Shown here: in pieces, positions 56,128 through 63,753 of the stretch | Position numbering within the stretch: position 1 is the first letter of the stretch | How the letters are laid out: the number at the start of each line of letters is the position of its first letter | Source: an uncultured Bacteroidales bacterium | GTDB taxonomy: Bacteria > Bacteroidota > Bacteroidia > Bacteroidales > UBA932 | Assembly: GCA_900320185.1 (NCBI GenBank) | Contig: ONRD01000008.1 | Location: 40,799 to 104,798 of the forward strand | Reading direction: 5' to 3' | Length of the DNA stretch: 64,000 bases | Position numbers and translations under genes: made by a program | The notes under the pieces: model-generated | Database searches by the model: none | Told to the model about the DNA's origin: nothing | Seen by the model: the letters and a program-made list of their open reading frames with translations, nothing else

Positions 56128-57126
56128 CTACGGCAGGGATGAAGCCAGGCAGGTCATCGACCCGTCCGGGATAAGAGTGAGTCTCCTCGACGAAGCCGGA
56201 ACCAGGACGGTCTCGCCCTGGCGGAGGGGAAGGTAATACTCAAGGCCGTCGGATTCGGAATCCACCAGGGAGCCTCCTCCTTCCACGCAAATGACGACGA
56301 CAAAGGAGTCTAGGCCTGACAGGTCCTTTTCAACGCGGTGCCCAAGGTCGAAGAGGGAAGTGTCAAAGTAGCGGCAGCTGACAAGTGGAACTTCCTTGTC
56401 CTTCAAGTGGGGATAGGTAGTCCTGTAATCAGGAAACACCCTATAATCAATAGCTTCCTTCGCCTGTTCGACGTGAAGCTGGCGCGGCTTCCCGTCCAGT
56501 CCGAGCCGGCCGTAATCGTAGATCCGGTAGGTTATGTCGGATGTCTGCTGGATCTCCGCGACGAAGGCTCCCGCCCCGATGGCATGGATCCTGCCCGCCG
56601 GAAGGAAGAACACGTCGCCCTTCCTGACGTCGTACCTGGCCAGGACTTCCGTGATGGAATTGTCGCGGACCCTTTCCTCATATTCCTCAGGGGTGATTTC
56701 CTGGGTGAGTCCGCTCAGGAGCCGGGCTCCCTTGTCCGCACCGACGACGTACCACATCTCCGTCTTCCCCCTCTGGCCGGGATTGGTCCTGGCAGCCAGT
56801 TCGTCGCCGGGATGGACCTGGATGGAAAGGTCAGACCTGGCGTCGATGAACTTGACAAGGAGCGGGAATTCGGTACCGGTCTCCTTCCACGCCTTCCGGC
56901 CGACGAGCCCTGACTTCCATCTCTGCATGACCTCGGTGAGGGACTTCCCTGCAAAAGGGCCATTGGCCACTTCCGAGACATGTCCTTCGACGGAACTGAG
57001 TTCCCAACTTTCCCCGATCCGGTTCCTGGTCGTGTAGATTCCCTTGTAAGGAGCGATCTTCTCCCCTCCCCAGACCATCGTGCGGAGATAGGGCTTGAAT
57101 TTGAGAGGATACATATTCACGGACAT
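56128..57126 (-). CDS. manA: Type I mannose-6-phosphate isomerase
   Basis: 332 residues from the ATG at 57126, 11 bases after the ROK stop; upstream in-frame codons lie inside the ROK gene. Zinc ligands Gln103 and His105 (SIQVHPGDE), Glu123 (KTEMWYVVGA) and His181 (GRIHAIGAG) are in place. It interconverts mannose-6-P and fructose-6-P. Placement directly after a sugar kinase fits mannose catabolism. Confidence 0.93.
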   Translation of the reverse strand: MSVNMYPLKFKPYLRTMVWGGEKIAPYKGIYTTRNRIGESWELSSVEGHVSEVANGPFAGKSLTEVMQRWKSGLVGRKAWKETGTEFPLLVKFIDARSDLSIQVHPGDELAARTNPGQRGKTEMWYVVGADKGARLLSGLTQEITPEEYEERVRDNSITEVLARYDVRKGDVFFLPAGRIHAIGAGAFVAEIQQTSDITYRIYDYGRLGLDGKPRQLHVEQAKEAIDYRVFPDYRTTYPHLKDKEVPLVSCRYFDTSLFDLGHRVEKDLSGLDSFVVVICVEGGGSLVDSESDGLEYYLPLRQGETVLVPASSRRLTLIPDGSMTCLASSLP

Positions 57127-57136
57127 AGCGTCGCTG

Positions 57137-58243
57137 TTACTTGTCGAGTTCGCCGAGGGCGAAAGCGTAAGCGCCCAGGGATATCGCCTTGCTGGCACCC
57201 AGGGTGGAGCGCATCACTCCTATCCTCTTCTGCGGGTCGTAGACCACCTCGCGGTCGCTTCCGTAGACCTTGATCTTCCTTGCGTCGCCCTTTGCGAACA
57301 GGTGGAACTCCTCGGGATCATCGAGGTTGTAAACCTTCATCTGGACCCTGTCCAGGGTCTCTCCCGTGAGCTGCCGCATCTTGCCGCGCATCGTACGGAG
57401 TATGCCCGGCATCAGGTACTCTGCACTGTTCATTATCCCTCCGCCTATGACTACAAGGCCGTCCAGCAAGGTCACGGCGGTGGCTATGGCGTCGCCTGCG
57501 ACCTCTCCCATCTTGTCGAAGGCCTTGACTGCCGCACGACGGTCGCCGGGAGCCTCCCCTCGAGCTATCGCCGCTATCTGCCGGGGCTCCAGGCCGTGGG
57601 TAGGGTTGCCTGATTCCTCTCCGTAGACCCTCTTTATGGCGCGGACCGCCACCCCGTCCTCGACGATGACGTCCGGCATGTCCGGATGCTTGAGGCAGAA
57701 TGTCTCCACGCACGAATTGTCACCGCGGTTAAGCACTCCGCCAAGGACTGTCCCGATGCCGAAACCCGTCCCGAAAGTGTAGCCTATGAGGTTGTGGTAG
57801 CGTTTGGCGCTGCCCTCGGCCTCCAGCCTTGAGTTGACCTCAGGCAAGGCACCGCCCAAGGCTTCCCCATAGGCGAAAAGGTCGCCGTCGTTGTTGATGA
57901 ACACGGGAAGGGAGAACTTGTCCTGGAGATACGGCCCGAGGGCCACTCCGTCCCTGAACGAAGGGAAATTGGGCAGGAAGCCGCCGATGATTCCGGCTGG
58001 ATAGTCGGCCGGCCCGGGGAAGGCGAAACTGATCGCGACAGGCTCCTCCCCGTCCAGGCCGCCGATGAGAGTGCTGAACCCCTGGACCATAGTCCGGAGG
58101 CAGAGGTCAAGGTCATCCGCATTGGACGGAAGGGAGAGAGTCTCGCCGTAATATTCTCCGCCTTTCATCGTGCCGAACACGAAATTGGTCCCGCCGGCGT
58201 CGAGGGTCAGGACAATCCTTGGGTCTTTCTTTATGTCTGACAT
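57137..58243 (-). CDS. ROK family sugar kinase (atypical)
   Basis: 368 residues. The ATP phosphate loop is LTLDAGGTNFVFGT (14-24), the catalytic Asp119 lies in FINNDGDLFAYGEALG, and the second nucleotide motif is GYTFGTGFGIGT. The CxCGxxGCxE zinc motif that defines most ROK proteins is not found; instead there is NSCVETFCLKHPD. With manA downstream, glucose or mannose is the likely substrate. Family members may also be regulators, but no HTH domain is present here. Confidence 0.86.
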   Translation of the reverse strand: MSDIKKDPRIVLTLDAGGTNFVFGTMKGGEYYGETLSLPSNADDLDLCLRTMVQGFSTLIGGLDGEEPVAISFAFPGPADYPAGIIGGFLPNFPSFRDGVALGPYLQDKFSLPVFINNDGDLFAYGEALGGALPEVNSRLEAEGSAKRYHNLIGYTFGTGFGIGTVLGGVLNRGDNSCVETFCLKHPDMPDVIVEDGVAVRAIKRVYGEESGNPTHGLEPRQIAAIARGEAPGDRRAAVKAFDKMGEVAGDAIATAVTLLDGLVVIGGGIMNSAEYLMPGILRTMRGKMRQLTGETLDRVQMKVYNLDDPEEFHLFAKGDARKIKVYGSDREVVYDPQKRIGVMRSTLGASKAISLGAYAFALGELDK

Positions 58244-58277
58244 AGCTGAAGAGTGCTGCTTTTGATGGCCATTTTTG

Positions 58278-58285
58278 CAAATATA
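58278..58285 (-). promoter_or_regulatory. Predicted -7 promoter box for the ROK-manA unit
   Basis: On the minus strand TATATTTG (58285-58278) matches TAnnTTTG, 35 bases before the ROK ATG. It is divergent from the rnr promoter. Confidence 0.5.
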
Positions 58286-58329
58286 CTCAATCCCCGCCTT
58301 TTTCGGTTCCCGCTTTGCGTGGTTTTTGC

Positions 58330-58337
58330 TAACTTTG
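58330..58337 (+). promoter_or_regulatory. Predicted -7 promoter box for rnr
   Basis: TAACTTTG matches TAnnTTTG and lies 34 bases before the rnr ATG. A TTTG at 58314-58317 is only 12 bases upstream, too close to be a normal -33 box. Confidence 0.5.
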
Positions 58338-58371
58338 GACTTTCATCCATGAATAAACCGTAAGACAAGAT

Positions 58372-60489
58372 ATGCAGAAAAGCAGCAAGCGCATCAAGGG
58401 AAAGAAAGACAACAGGCAGGCCTCTGGAAAGAGCGGCCGTGAAAAGCGTTTCGGGTCAAGGCAGTCAGGACGCAAGGCATTCACCGAGGTTACCGGCACC
58501 GTCCAGATGACGAGGGACGGCTTCGTCTTCGTAGTCGTGAAGGACGAACCGGACAGCGACGTCTTCGTGAAGGCCTCCAAGACAAGGGGCGCCCTGAACG
58601 GCGACACTGTCAGGTGCGTGGTCACCAAGGAAAAGGACGAACAGCAAGGGAAAAGAGGTGCCAAGGGCCGTGAAAGGGTCCCTTCCCGCGGGTCGCGCAG
58701 CCGCGAAGGTGAGATCGTTGAGATCCTCCAGCGCAGCACGACCCCGTTCGTCGGCATCCTCCACACGGTAGGCAGGCAGGCATGGGTGCTCATGCAGTCC
58801 AGGAATATGCCCTACGACATCGAACTGGACATGGCCGAGGTCCCTGAAGGGGCAAGGAAGGGGATGAAAGTCGCCGCCGTCATCGATGGCTGGGAGCGCA
58901 AGGCCCCGGCCCCGCACGGCCACATCGTCGACGTGCTCGGAATGCCCGGGGAGAACGAGACGGAGATGCACGCCATCCTTTCCGAATACGGGCTCCCCTA
59001 CAGGTTCGACCCCGAAGTGGAGAACGCCGCGGCCGCAATCGACTCCGAGATAACCGGAAACGACCTGAAGGGTCGCAAGGACTTCAGGGACACCCTTACC
59101 TTCACCATCGACCCCTCCGACGCGAAGGACTTCGACGACGCCCTTTCCTTCCGGAAACTGCCGGGAGGCAACTTCGAGGTCGGTGTCCACATCGCAGACG
59201 TGACCTGGTACGTGAAGCCGGGATCGGTCCTGGACAAGGAAGCCCAGTCGCGAGGGACAAGCGTCTATCTCGTGGACAGGACCGTACCCATGCTTCCCGA
59301 AAAGCTTTCCAACAACCTCTGCTCACTCCGCCCCCATGAGGACAAGCTGACTTTCTCGGCAGTGTTCGAAATCACCCCCGAAGCCATAGTGAAGGGAAGA
59401 TGGTTCGGAAGGACCGTTATCAATTCCGACTACCGTTTCGACTACGAAGGCGCCCAGAGGATCATAGAGAATCCCGGTGAAGACGCCACCCAGGGACAGG
59501 TTCCGGCCGAGATAAGGGAGGCCGTCCTTGAACTGCATGGCCTTGCGCAGATCCTGCGCAGGAAACGCTTCTCCGCCGGCGCCATAAGTTTCGACCGTCC
59601 CGAGATGAAGGTGGAGGTCGATGAAAAAGGCCGCCCCGTCAATGTCTATGAGAAGGTCACCAAGGAGTCGAACTGGCTCATCGAGGAATTCATGCTCCTG
59701 GCCAACCGTTCCGTCGCCGAATATGTGGCCACGAGCGGAAGGATGGACGGCCGCACCGACAAGAATGCCAAGACTTTCGTCTACAGGGTCCATGGGGAAC
59801 CCAACTCCGAAAAACTCGCAGGCCTTTCCGAATTCGCAGGCAATTTCGGTTACAAGATGGGCCCTGCCGGAAACGGAAGGGACGTTTCCAAGTCCCTGAA
59901 CGCCCTCCTCGGAGAAGCCAAGGGGAAGCCCGAATACGACGCCTTCCAGATGATCGCCCTGCGTTCGATGGCAAAGGCCGTCTACACCACCGAGAACATC
60001 GGCCACTACGGACTGGCCTTCAAGTACTACACCCACTTCACCTCCCCTATCAGGCGCTATCCCGACATGATGGTCCACAGGCTCCTTGCAATGTACCTTG
60101 ACAACCGCGAGAGCCAGAACCGGGACTTCTACGAAGAGCAGTGCCAGCATGCCTCGGAAAGGGAGCAGATAGCGGCCAATGCCGAACGCGACTCCATCAA
60201 GTACAAGCTGATCGAGTTCATGCAGGACAAGGTCGGGCAGGAGTTCGAGGGTACTGTCTCCGGCCTCACGGACTGGGGAATGTACGTGGAGATACATCCG
60301 ACCATGATAGAAGGCATGGTCGCCCTGCGCGATGTAAGGTCCGATTTCTACGAGTTCGACGAAGAGCACTACCTTATCAAAGGGAAGCGCACCGGGAAGG
60401 TGTTCCGCCTTGGAGACCGCGTCAGGATAAAGGTAAAGACGGCCAACCTCGAGCAAAGGCTCCTGGACTACGAACTCCTGGAGCGATGA
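58372..60489 (+). CDS. rnr: Ribonuclease R
   Basis: 705 residues. The first 45 are Lys/Arg/Gly-rich. Cold-shock domains follow (GTVQMTRDGFVFVVV), then the RNB exonuclease domain with TIDPSDAKDFDDALS near residue 245 (the Asp cluster that binds Mg2+) and HYTHFTSPIRRYPDMMVHR, and a C-terminal S1 domain (VGQEFEGTVSGLTDWGMYVE, from about 620). It degrades structured RNA 3'-5'. The stop overlaps the dtd start as ATGA. Confidence 0.96.
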   Translation: MQKSSKRIKGKKDNRQASGKSGREKRFGSRQSGRKAFTEVTGTVQMTRDGFVFVVVKDEPDSDVFVKASKTRGALNGDTVRCVVTKEKDEQQGKRGAKGRERVPSRGSRSREGEIVEILQRSTTPFVGILHTVGRQAWVLMQSRNMPYDIELDMAEVPEGARKGMKVAAVIDGWERKAPAPHGHIVDVLGMPGENETEMHAILSEYGLPYRFDPEVENAAAAIDSEITGNDLKGRKDFRDTLTFTIDPSDAKDFDDALSFRKLPGGNFEVGVHIADVTWYVKPGSVLDKEAQSRGTSVYLVDRTVPMLPEKLSNNLCSLRPHEDKLTFSAVFEITPEAIVKGRWFGRTVINSDYRFDYEGAQRIIENPGEDATQGQVPAEIREAVLELHGLAQILRRKRFSAGAISFDRPEMKVEVDEKGRPVNVYEKVTKESNWLIEEFMLLANRSVAEYVATSGRMDGRTDKNAKTFVYRVHGEPNSEKLAGLSEFAGNFGYKMGPAGNGRDVSKSLNALLGEAKGKPEYDAFQMIALRSMAKAVYTTENIGHYGLAFKYYTHFTSPIRRYPDMMVHRLLAMYLDNRESQNRDFYEEQCQHASEREQIAANAERDSIKYKLIEFMQDKVGQEFEGTVSGLTDWGMYVEIHPTMIEGMVALRDVRSDFYEFDEEHYLIKGKRTGKVFRLGDRVRIKVKTANLEQRLLDYELLER

Positions 60490-60935
60490 GGGTTGTAGTC
60501 CAAAGAGTGTCGTCAGCCTCAGTGGCCATCGGCGGAGAAGTCCGGTCCTCGATCGGTCCCGGACTCCTGATACTCCTCGGAGTCGGTCACGACGACTGCG
60601 TGGAAGACGTGGACTATCTGGTCAATAAAACCGTCGCACTGAGGATATTCGACGATGGGGAAGGTGTGATGAACCTCAGCGTCAGGGACTCCGGCGGTGA
60701 TGCCATAGTCGTCAGCCAGTTCACCCTTATGGCATCCACCAGGAAGGGAAACAGGCCTTCCTACATCAATGCCGCAGGGCATGGGAAGGCGATCCCGCTG
60801 TACAGGCTGTTCTGTGACAAACTTTCAGAGGCTATGGGCAAACCGGTCGGGACTGGAGAATTCGGGGCGGACATGAAGGTCTCCCTGGTGAACGACGGGC
60901 CGGTGACCATCTGCATCGATTCGAAAAACAAGTAG
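60486..60935 (+). CDS. dtd: D-aminoacyl-tRNA deacylase
   Basis: 149 residues from the ATG at 60486 (MRVVVQRVSSASV); the open frame further upstream lies within rnr. Active-site motifs are SQFTLMA at 77-83 and the Gly-cisPro loop NDGPVT at 136-141. DTD removes D-amino acids (and glycine) wrongly attached to tRNA. It is followed after five bases by a second tRNA-editing protein. Confidence 0.96.
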   Translation: MRVVVQRVSSASVAIGGEVRSSIGPGLLILLGVGHDDCVEDVDYLVNKTVALRIFDDGEGVMNLSVRDSGGDAIVVSQFTLMASTRKGNRPSYINAAGHGKAIPLYRLFCDKLSEAMGKPVGTGEFGADMKVSLVNDGPVTICIDSKNK

Positions 60936-60940
60936 GACAT

Positions 60941-61477
60941 ATGGCATTCAAGGTTAGCGGAATGATGACGGCTCCGCCTCCGGAGTTCAGCACCCGGCTC
61001 CAGGAGAAAGTCTACGAGGCTTTCGCATCCCTGGAGATTCCATTTGAACGGGTCGACACCGATCCCGGCCTCACAATGGAGGACTGCCGCCTTATCGACA
61101 GGGAGGCCGGCATCCGGATAGTCAAGACAGTGTTCGTCTGCAACCGGCAGCAGACGGAGTTCTACCTCTACGCCACTTACGACGACAAGCCTTTTATCAC
61201 GAGGGAGTTCTGCGGCGCCCTCGGCATCCCGAGGGTGTCATTCGCATCTCCGGAAAGACTGAAAGCCCTCACCGGGGTGGATGTAGGCGCTACGACAATC
61301 CTGAGCGCCATACTCCCGGAATCGGCACCGGTACATCTGGTGATGGACAAGGACCTGGCAGGGGAAGAATGGTTCTCCTGCACCGACGGGACCCCGACAT
61401 GCTTCCTGAAGATCCGCACCAGGGATCTCCTGGAAAAATTCATCCCCGCCTCCGGACACACCCTGACACTCATCTGA
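60941..61477 (+). CDS. YbaK/ProX-type aminoacyl-tRNA deacylase
   Basis: 178 residues of the YbaK/EbsC fold. The pattern IPFERVDTDPGLTMEDCRLI, VKTVFVCNRQQTEFYLYA and LKALTGVDVGATTILSAIL matches the stand-alone ProXp (PrdX/ProX) group that clears Ala from tRNA-Pro. The exact specificity (Ala, Cys or Ser) cannot be fixed. It is next to dtd and probably co-transcribed. Confidence 0.88.
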   Translation: MAFKVSGMMTAPPPEFSTRLQEKVYEAFASLEIPFERVDTDPGLTMEDCRLIDREAGIRIVKTVFVCNRQQTEFYLYATYDDKPFITREFCGALGIPRVSFASPERLKALTGVDVGATTILSAILPESAPVHLVMDKDLAGEEWFSCTDGTPTCFLKIRTRDLLEKFIPASGHTLTLI

Positions 61478-61493
61478 AATATCCATCGGGCCT

Positions 61494-62693
61494 GTGCTGC
61501 GGCGCATCATATTCCATATCGACGTCAATTCCGCCTTCCTCTCCTGGACCGCTGTCAAACGGGTACAGGAAGGTCTTCCCGACATCCGCGAGGTTCCTTC
61601 GGTCGTCTCCGGAGACCCATCCGACAGGAGGAGCATAATCACCGCGGCGTCGATCCCTGCAAAGAAACTCGGCATAAAGACGGCCGAACCCGTCTCGATG
61701 GCCCTGCGCAAATGTCCGTCACTGGTCATCGTCAGGGGCGACTGGGAGTGGTACAGGCGCTGCTCCGAGGGGTTCATCGGGATCTGCCGGAGTTACTCCC
61801 CGGTCCTGCAGCAGTTCAGCATCGACGAATGCTTCCTGGACATGTCCTTCCGTTGCGCCGGGGAGGATCCCGTCGCCGTTGCGACGCGCCTTAAGGATGA
61901 GATCCACAGCCGTCTGGGCTTCACCGTCAACGTAGGCATCGGGTCCAACAAGCTGCTCGCAAAGATGGCCTCGGACTTCGAGAAGCCAGACAAGGTCCAC
62001 ACTCTCTGGCTGGACGAGGTCCCCCTGAAGATGTGGCCGCTGGGGGTAAGGGACCTGCTTTGGGTCGGCAAGAAGACAGAAGAGAGGCTGGTTTCAAGCG
62101 GGATCAAGACCATTGGGGAACTTGCCCACCTCGGGATGGACTCGCTCACAGGACTGGTCGGGCGTAAATTCGCCTGGCAGCTCCACGAGAACGCCAACGG
62201 CAGGGACGATTCACCCGTAGAAACCGAAGTCCCGGAAGCCAAGAGCTGCAGTGCGGAAAGGACCTTTCCGGAAGACCTGTCCGATCCGAAGGACATTGAC
62301 AAGGCACTTTTCAAAGTTGCGTGCATAGTCGCCCACCGCATCCGGAAAGACGGCTTCAGGGCCTCCACTGTCTCGATGTTCATCAAGTACAAGGATTTCA
62401 CGGTAGCCCAGAAGCAGTGCCGCACCCATCAGCCCACTGACGTGACGGCTGTCATCCTCGGCGAGGCCCGCAGGATGCTCTCCGAAGTCTGGGACGGCGC
62501 GACACCCATCCGCCAGGTCGGGATCGGGGTTTCAAAGCTCACCCATGAAAAGACGGAGCAGATGTCCTTGTTCGAAGACCCGAGGATGGAATACTACCGC
62601 GAATGGGACCGCCGGTACGACGAGCAACGTTCGGACGCGTCAGAAACCACCGGCACTCGAAAGGACGCCAACCCCACGGGCCCAAAGGGCTGA
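61494..62693 (+). CDS. dinB: DNA polymerase IV
   Basis: 399 residues starting at GTG (61494); no ATG is available nearby. Y-family motifs: HIDVNSAFLSW (Asp10), SIDECFLDMS (Asp111-Glu112) and a helix-hairpin-helix region (GVRDLLWVGKKTEERLVSSG). Near the C-terminus QMSLFED is a canonical beta-clamp binding peptide. Pol IV does error-prone lesion bypass. It begins 17 bases after the ProX-type gene. Confidence 0.95.
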   Translation: MLRRIIFHIDVNSAFLSWTAVKRVQEGLPDIREVPSVVSGDPSDRRSIITAASIPAKKLGIKTAEPVSMALRKCPSLVIVRGDWEWYRRCSEGFIGICRSYSPVLQQFSIDECFLDMSFRCAGEDPVAVATRLKDEIHSRLGFTVNVGIGSNKLLAKMASDFEKPDKVHTLWLDEVPLKMWPLGVRDLLWVGKKTEERLVSSGIKTIGELAHLGMDSLTGLVGRKFAWQLHENANGRDDSPVETEVPEAKSCSAERTFPEDLSDPKDIDKALFKVACIVAHRIRKDGFRASTVSMFIKYKDFTVAQKQCRTHQPTDVTAVILGEARRMLSEVWDGATPIRQVGIGVSKLTHEKTEQMSLFEDPRMEYYREWDRRYDEQRSDASETTGTRKDANPTGPKG

Positions 62694-62724
62694 TAATATC
62701 ATTGGGGCTGATTCCCCATTATGC

Positions 62725-62755
62725 TTGCATTTAAAGTTAAAATGTTTTAACTTTG
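62725..62755 (+). promoter_or_regulatory. Predicted promoter of the right-hand RHS island
   Basis: TTG at 62725-62727, 20 bases, then TAACTTTG at 62748-62755 (TAnnTTTG). It would transcribe the RHS fragment and the lipoprotein downstream. Confidence 0.55.
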
Positions 62756-62833
62756 GAGCAAACGGTCCTTGGATCAAGGATTTATGAATATGTAAGCAAT
62801 CATTGCCATGCGGCCTTTGGCCGCCCCCGTACT

Positions 62834-63013
62834 ATGAAAGACCTTGTCACGAATCTGGATTCCAGAGCACCGGCGGCACAACGGGATGTCCTGATGGCGG
62901 CGGACTACTCCGCCTACGGCGGCCTGGAAGAGAGCCCCGAAGAATCTAACAGAATAATGAACCAATTATATGCAATTATCCTCTCATTCCTCAATGGCGG
63001 TGGGAACAATTAG
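62834..63013 (+). pseudogene. RHS-derived fragment 1
   Basis: A short frame (59 codons from the ATG at 62834) contains RDVLMAADYSAYGG, the segment that in RHS proteins lies just upstream of the FTGKE core (V-L-x-x-x-D-Y-x-x-Y/F-G). No core follows; the frame runs into AT-rich sequence and stops after NGGGNN. A 38-base stretch (62883-62920) recurs at 63716-63753. It looks like the leftover of a recombined RHS gene. Confidence 0.65.
62883..62920 (+). repeat. 38-bp RHS direct repeat, copy 1
   Basis: Matches 63716-63753 at 35 of 38 positions. It encodes DVLxAADYSAYG in both copies and flanks the lipoprotein gene between them. Confidence 0.85.
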
Positions 63014-63671
63014 AATCCTCCTTGCCGCAGTAATTATGCTTGATTGCTCTTGCAGTCCTAAAGAGAGCAAAATGTGGATCGACGATTGTGATAGTATTTC
63101 GCCTTCTGTCGTTTATTTCAAGGCATGCAACATAAACGATCCTATTGTTTTCAAGGTGGACGACACCTACTACGTTGCTCCGTCCAATGTAATGGATATA
63201 ATAGATACCTCGAACAATAACAGTATTGTGTTGGATATAATAGATACCTTGAACATTAACAGTATTATTACTAACATGAATCAATTTTATCCTATCCATG
63301 AGGATTATTATGATAGCTACTGTTTTTTAATTGAATCCATCCCCCTCGAAATGTATCGTGATAATTACTCTCTACCGCTGACAATCGAAGACTTTATTGC
63401 TTATCAGAAGACAGAGGGAAAAGTTGAATTCTATCAATTCCTATATCAGCCAAAGTGCTTTATGGAAGCTTTTGTTGTTGAACCACTTAAAGGATATGAA
63501 ATTGTTGAAGGCAATATATGTGCTGTCGGGGAAACTTCGCAATATTATACTTATAGAATCCATCTGAAGCCGGTCTTTGAAAAGAGTATTGTACATAAGA
63601 CTATGGTTGATCATTATAAGAAACTCTATAAGAGAATCGACAATGAAGCCGAAAATGAATTCATCCCTTGA
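62970..63671 (+). CDS. AT-rich lipoprotein of unknown function
   Basis: 233 residues from 62970, or 225 from the ATG at 62994, which gives the neater signal peptide (MAVGTIRILLAAVIMLDCSC, Cys at the end). The mature part is acidic and rich in Ile, Tyr and Asn. It contains two copies of a 13-residue unit (DIIDTSNNNSIV / DIIDTLNINSII) from a 39-bp tandem duplication at 63192-63269. It lies between two RHS fragments. No family is recognised. An immunity or surface role is inferred from the setting only. It is not visibly related to the pair at 42042-43103. Confidence 0.7.
   Translation: MQLSSHSSMAVGTIRILLAAVIMLDCSCSPKESKMWIDDCDSISPSVVYFKACNINDPIVFKVDDTYYVAPSNVMDIIDTSNNNSIVLDIIDTLNINSIITNMNQFYPIHEDYYDSYCFLIESIPLEMYRDNYSLPLTIEDFIAYQKTEGKVEFYQFLYQPKCFMEAFVVEPLKGYEIVEGNICAVGETSQYYTYRIHLKPVFEKSIVHKTMVDHYKKLYKRIDNEAENEFIP
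63192..63269 (+). repeat. 39-bp tandem duplication inside the lipoprotein
   Basis: Units 63192-63230 and 63231-63269 differ at only a few positions and preserve the reading frame, adding 13 residues. Confidence 0.85.
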
Positions 63672-63715
63672 TCTCCATTGTTTTTGTCAACAATCTTGTT
63701 TAGAGATAGCCTCCT

Positions 63716-63753
63716 GGGATGTCCTGCAGGCGGCGGACTACTCTGCCTACGGC
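63716..63753 (+). repeat. 38-bp RHS direct repeat, copy 2
   Basis: Second copy of the repeat at 62883-62920, read as DVLQAADYSAYG. The sequence continues SRSDVQAG and then loses frame relative to the RHS tail. Confidence 0.85.

Noticed and set aside
60141-60485. Longer start for dtd
   Set aside because: The added codons lie within rnr; DTD begins with MRVVVQRV at 60486.
62753-62833. TTG start for the first RHS fragment
   Set aside because: The TTG is inside the predicted -7 promoter box, so it cannot be translated from that promoter.
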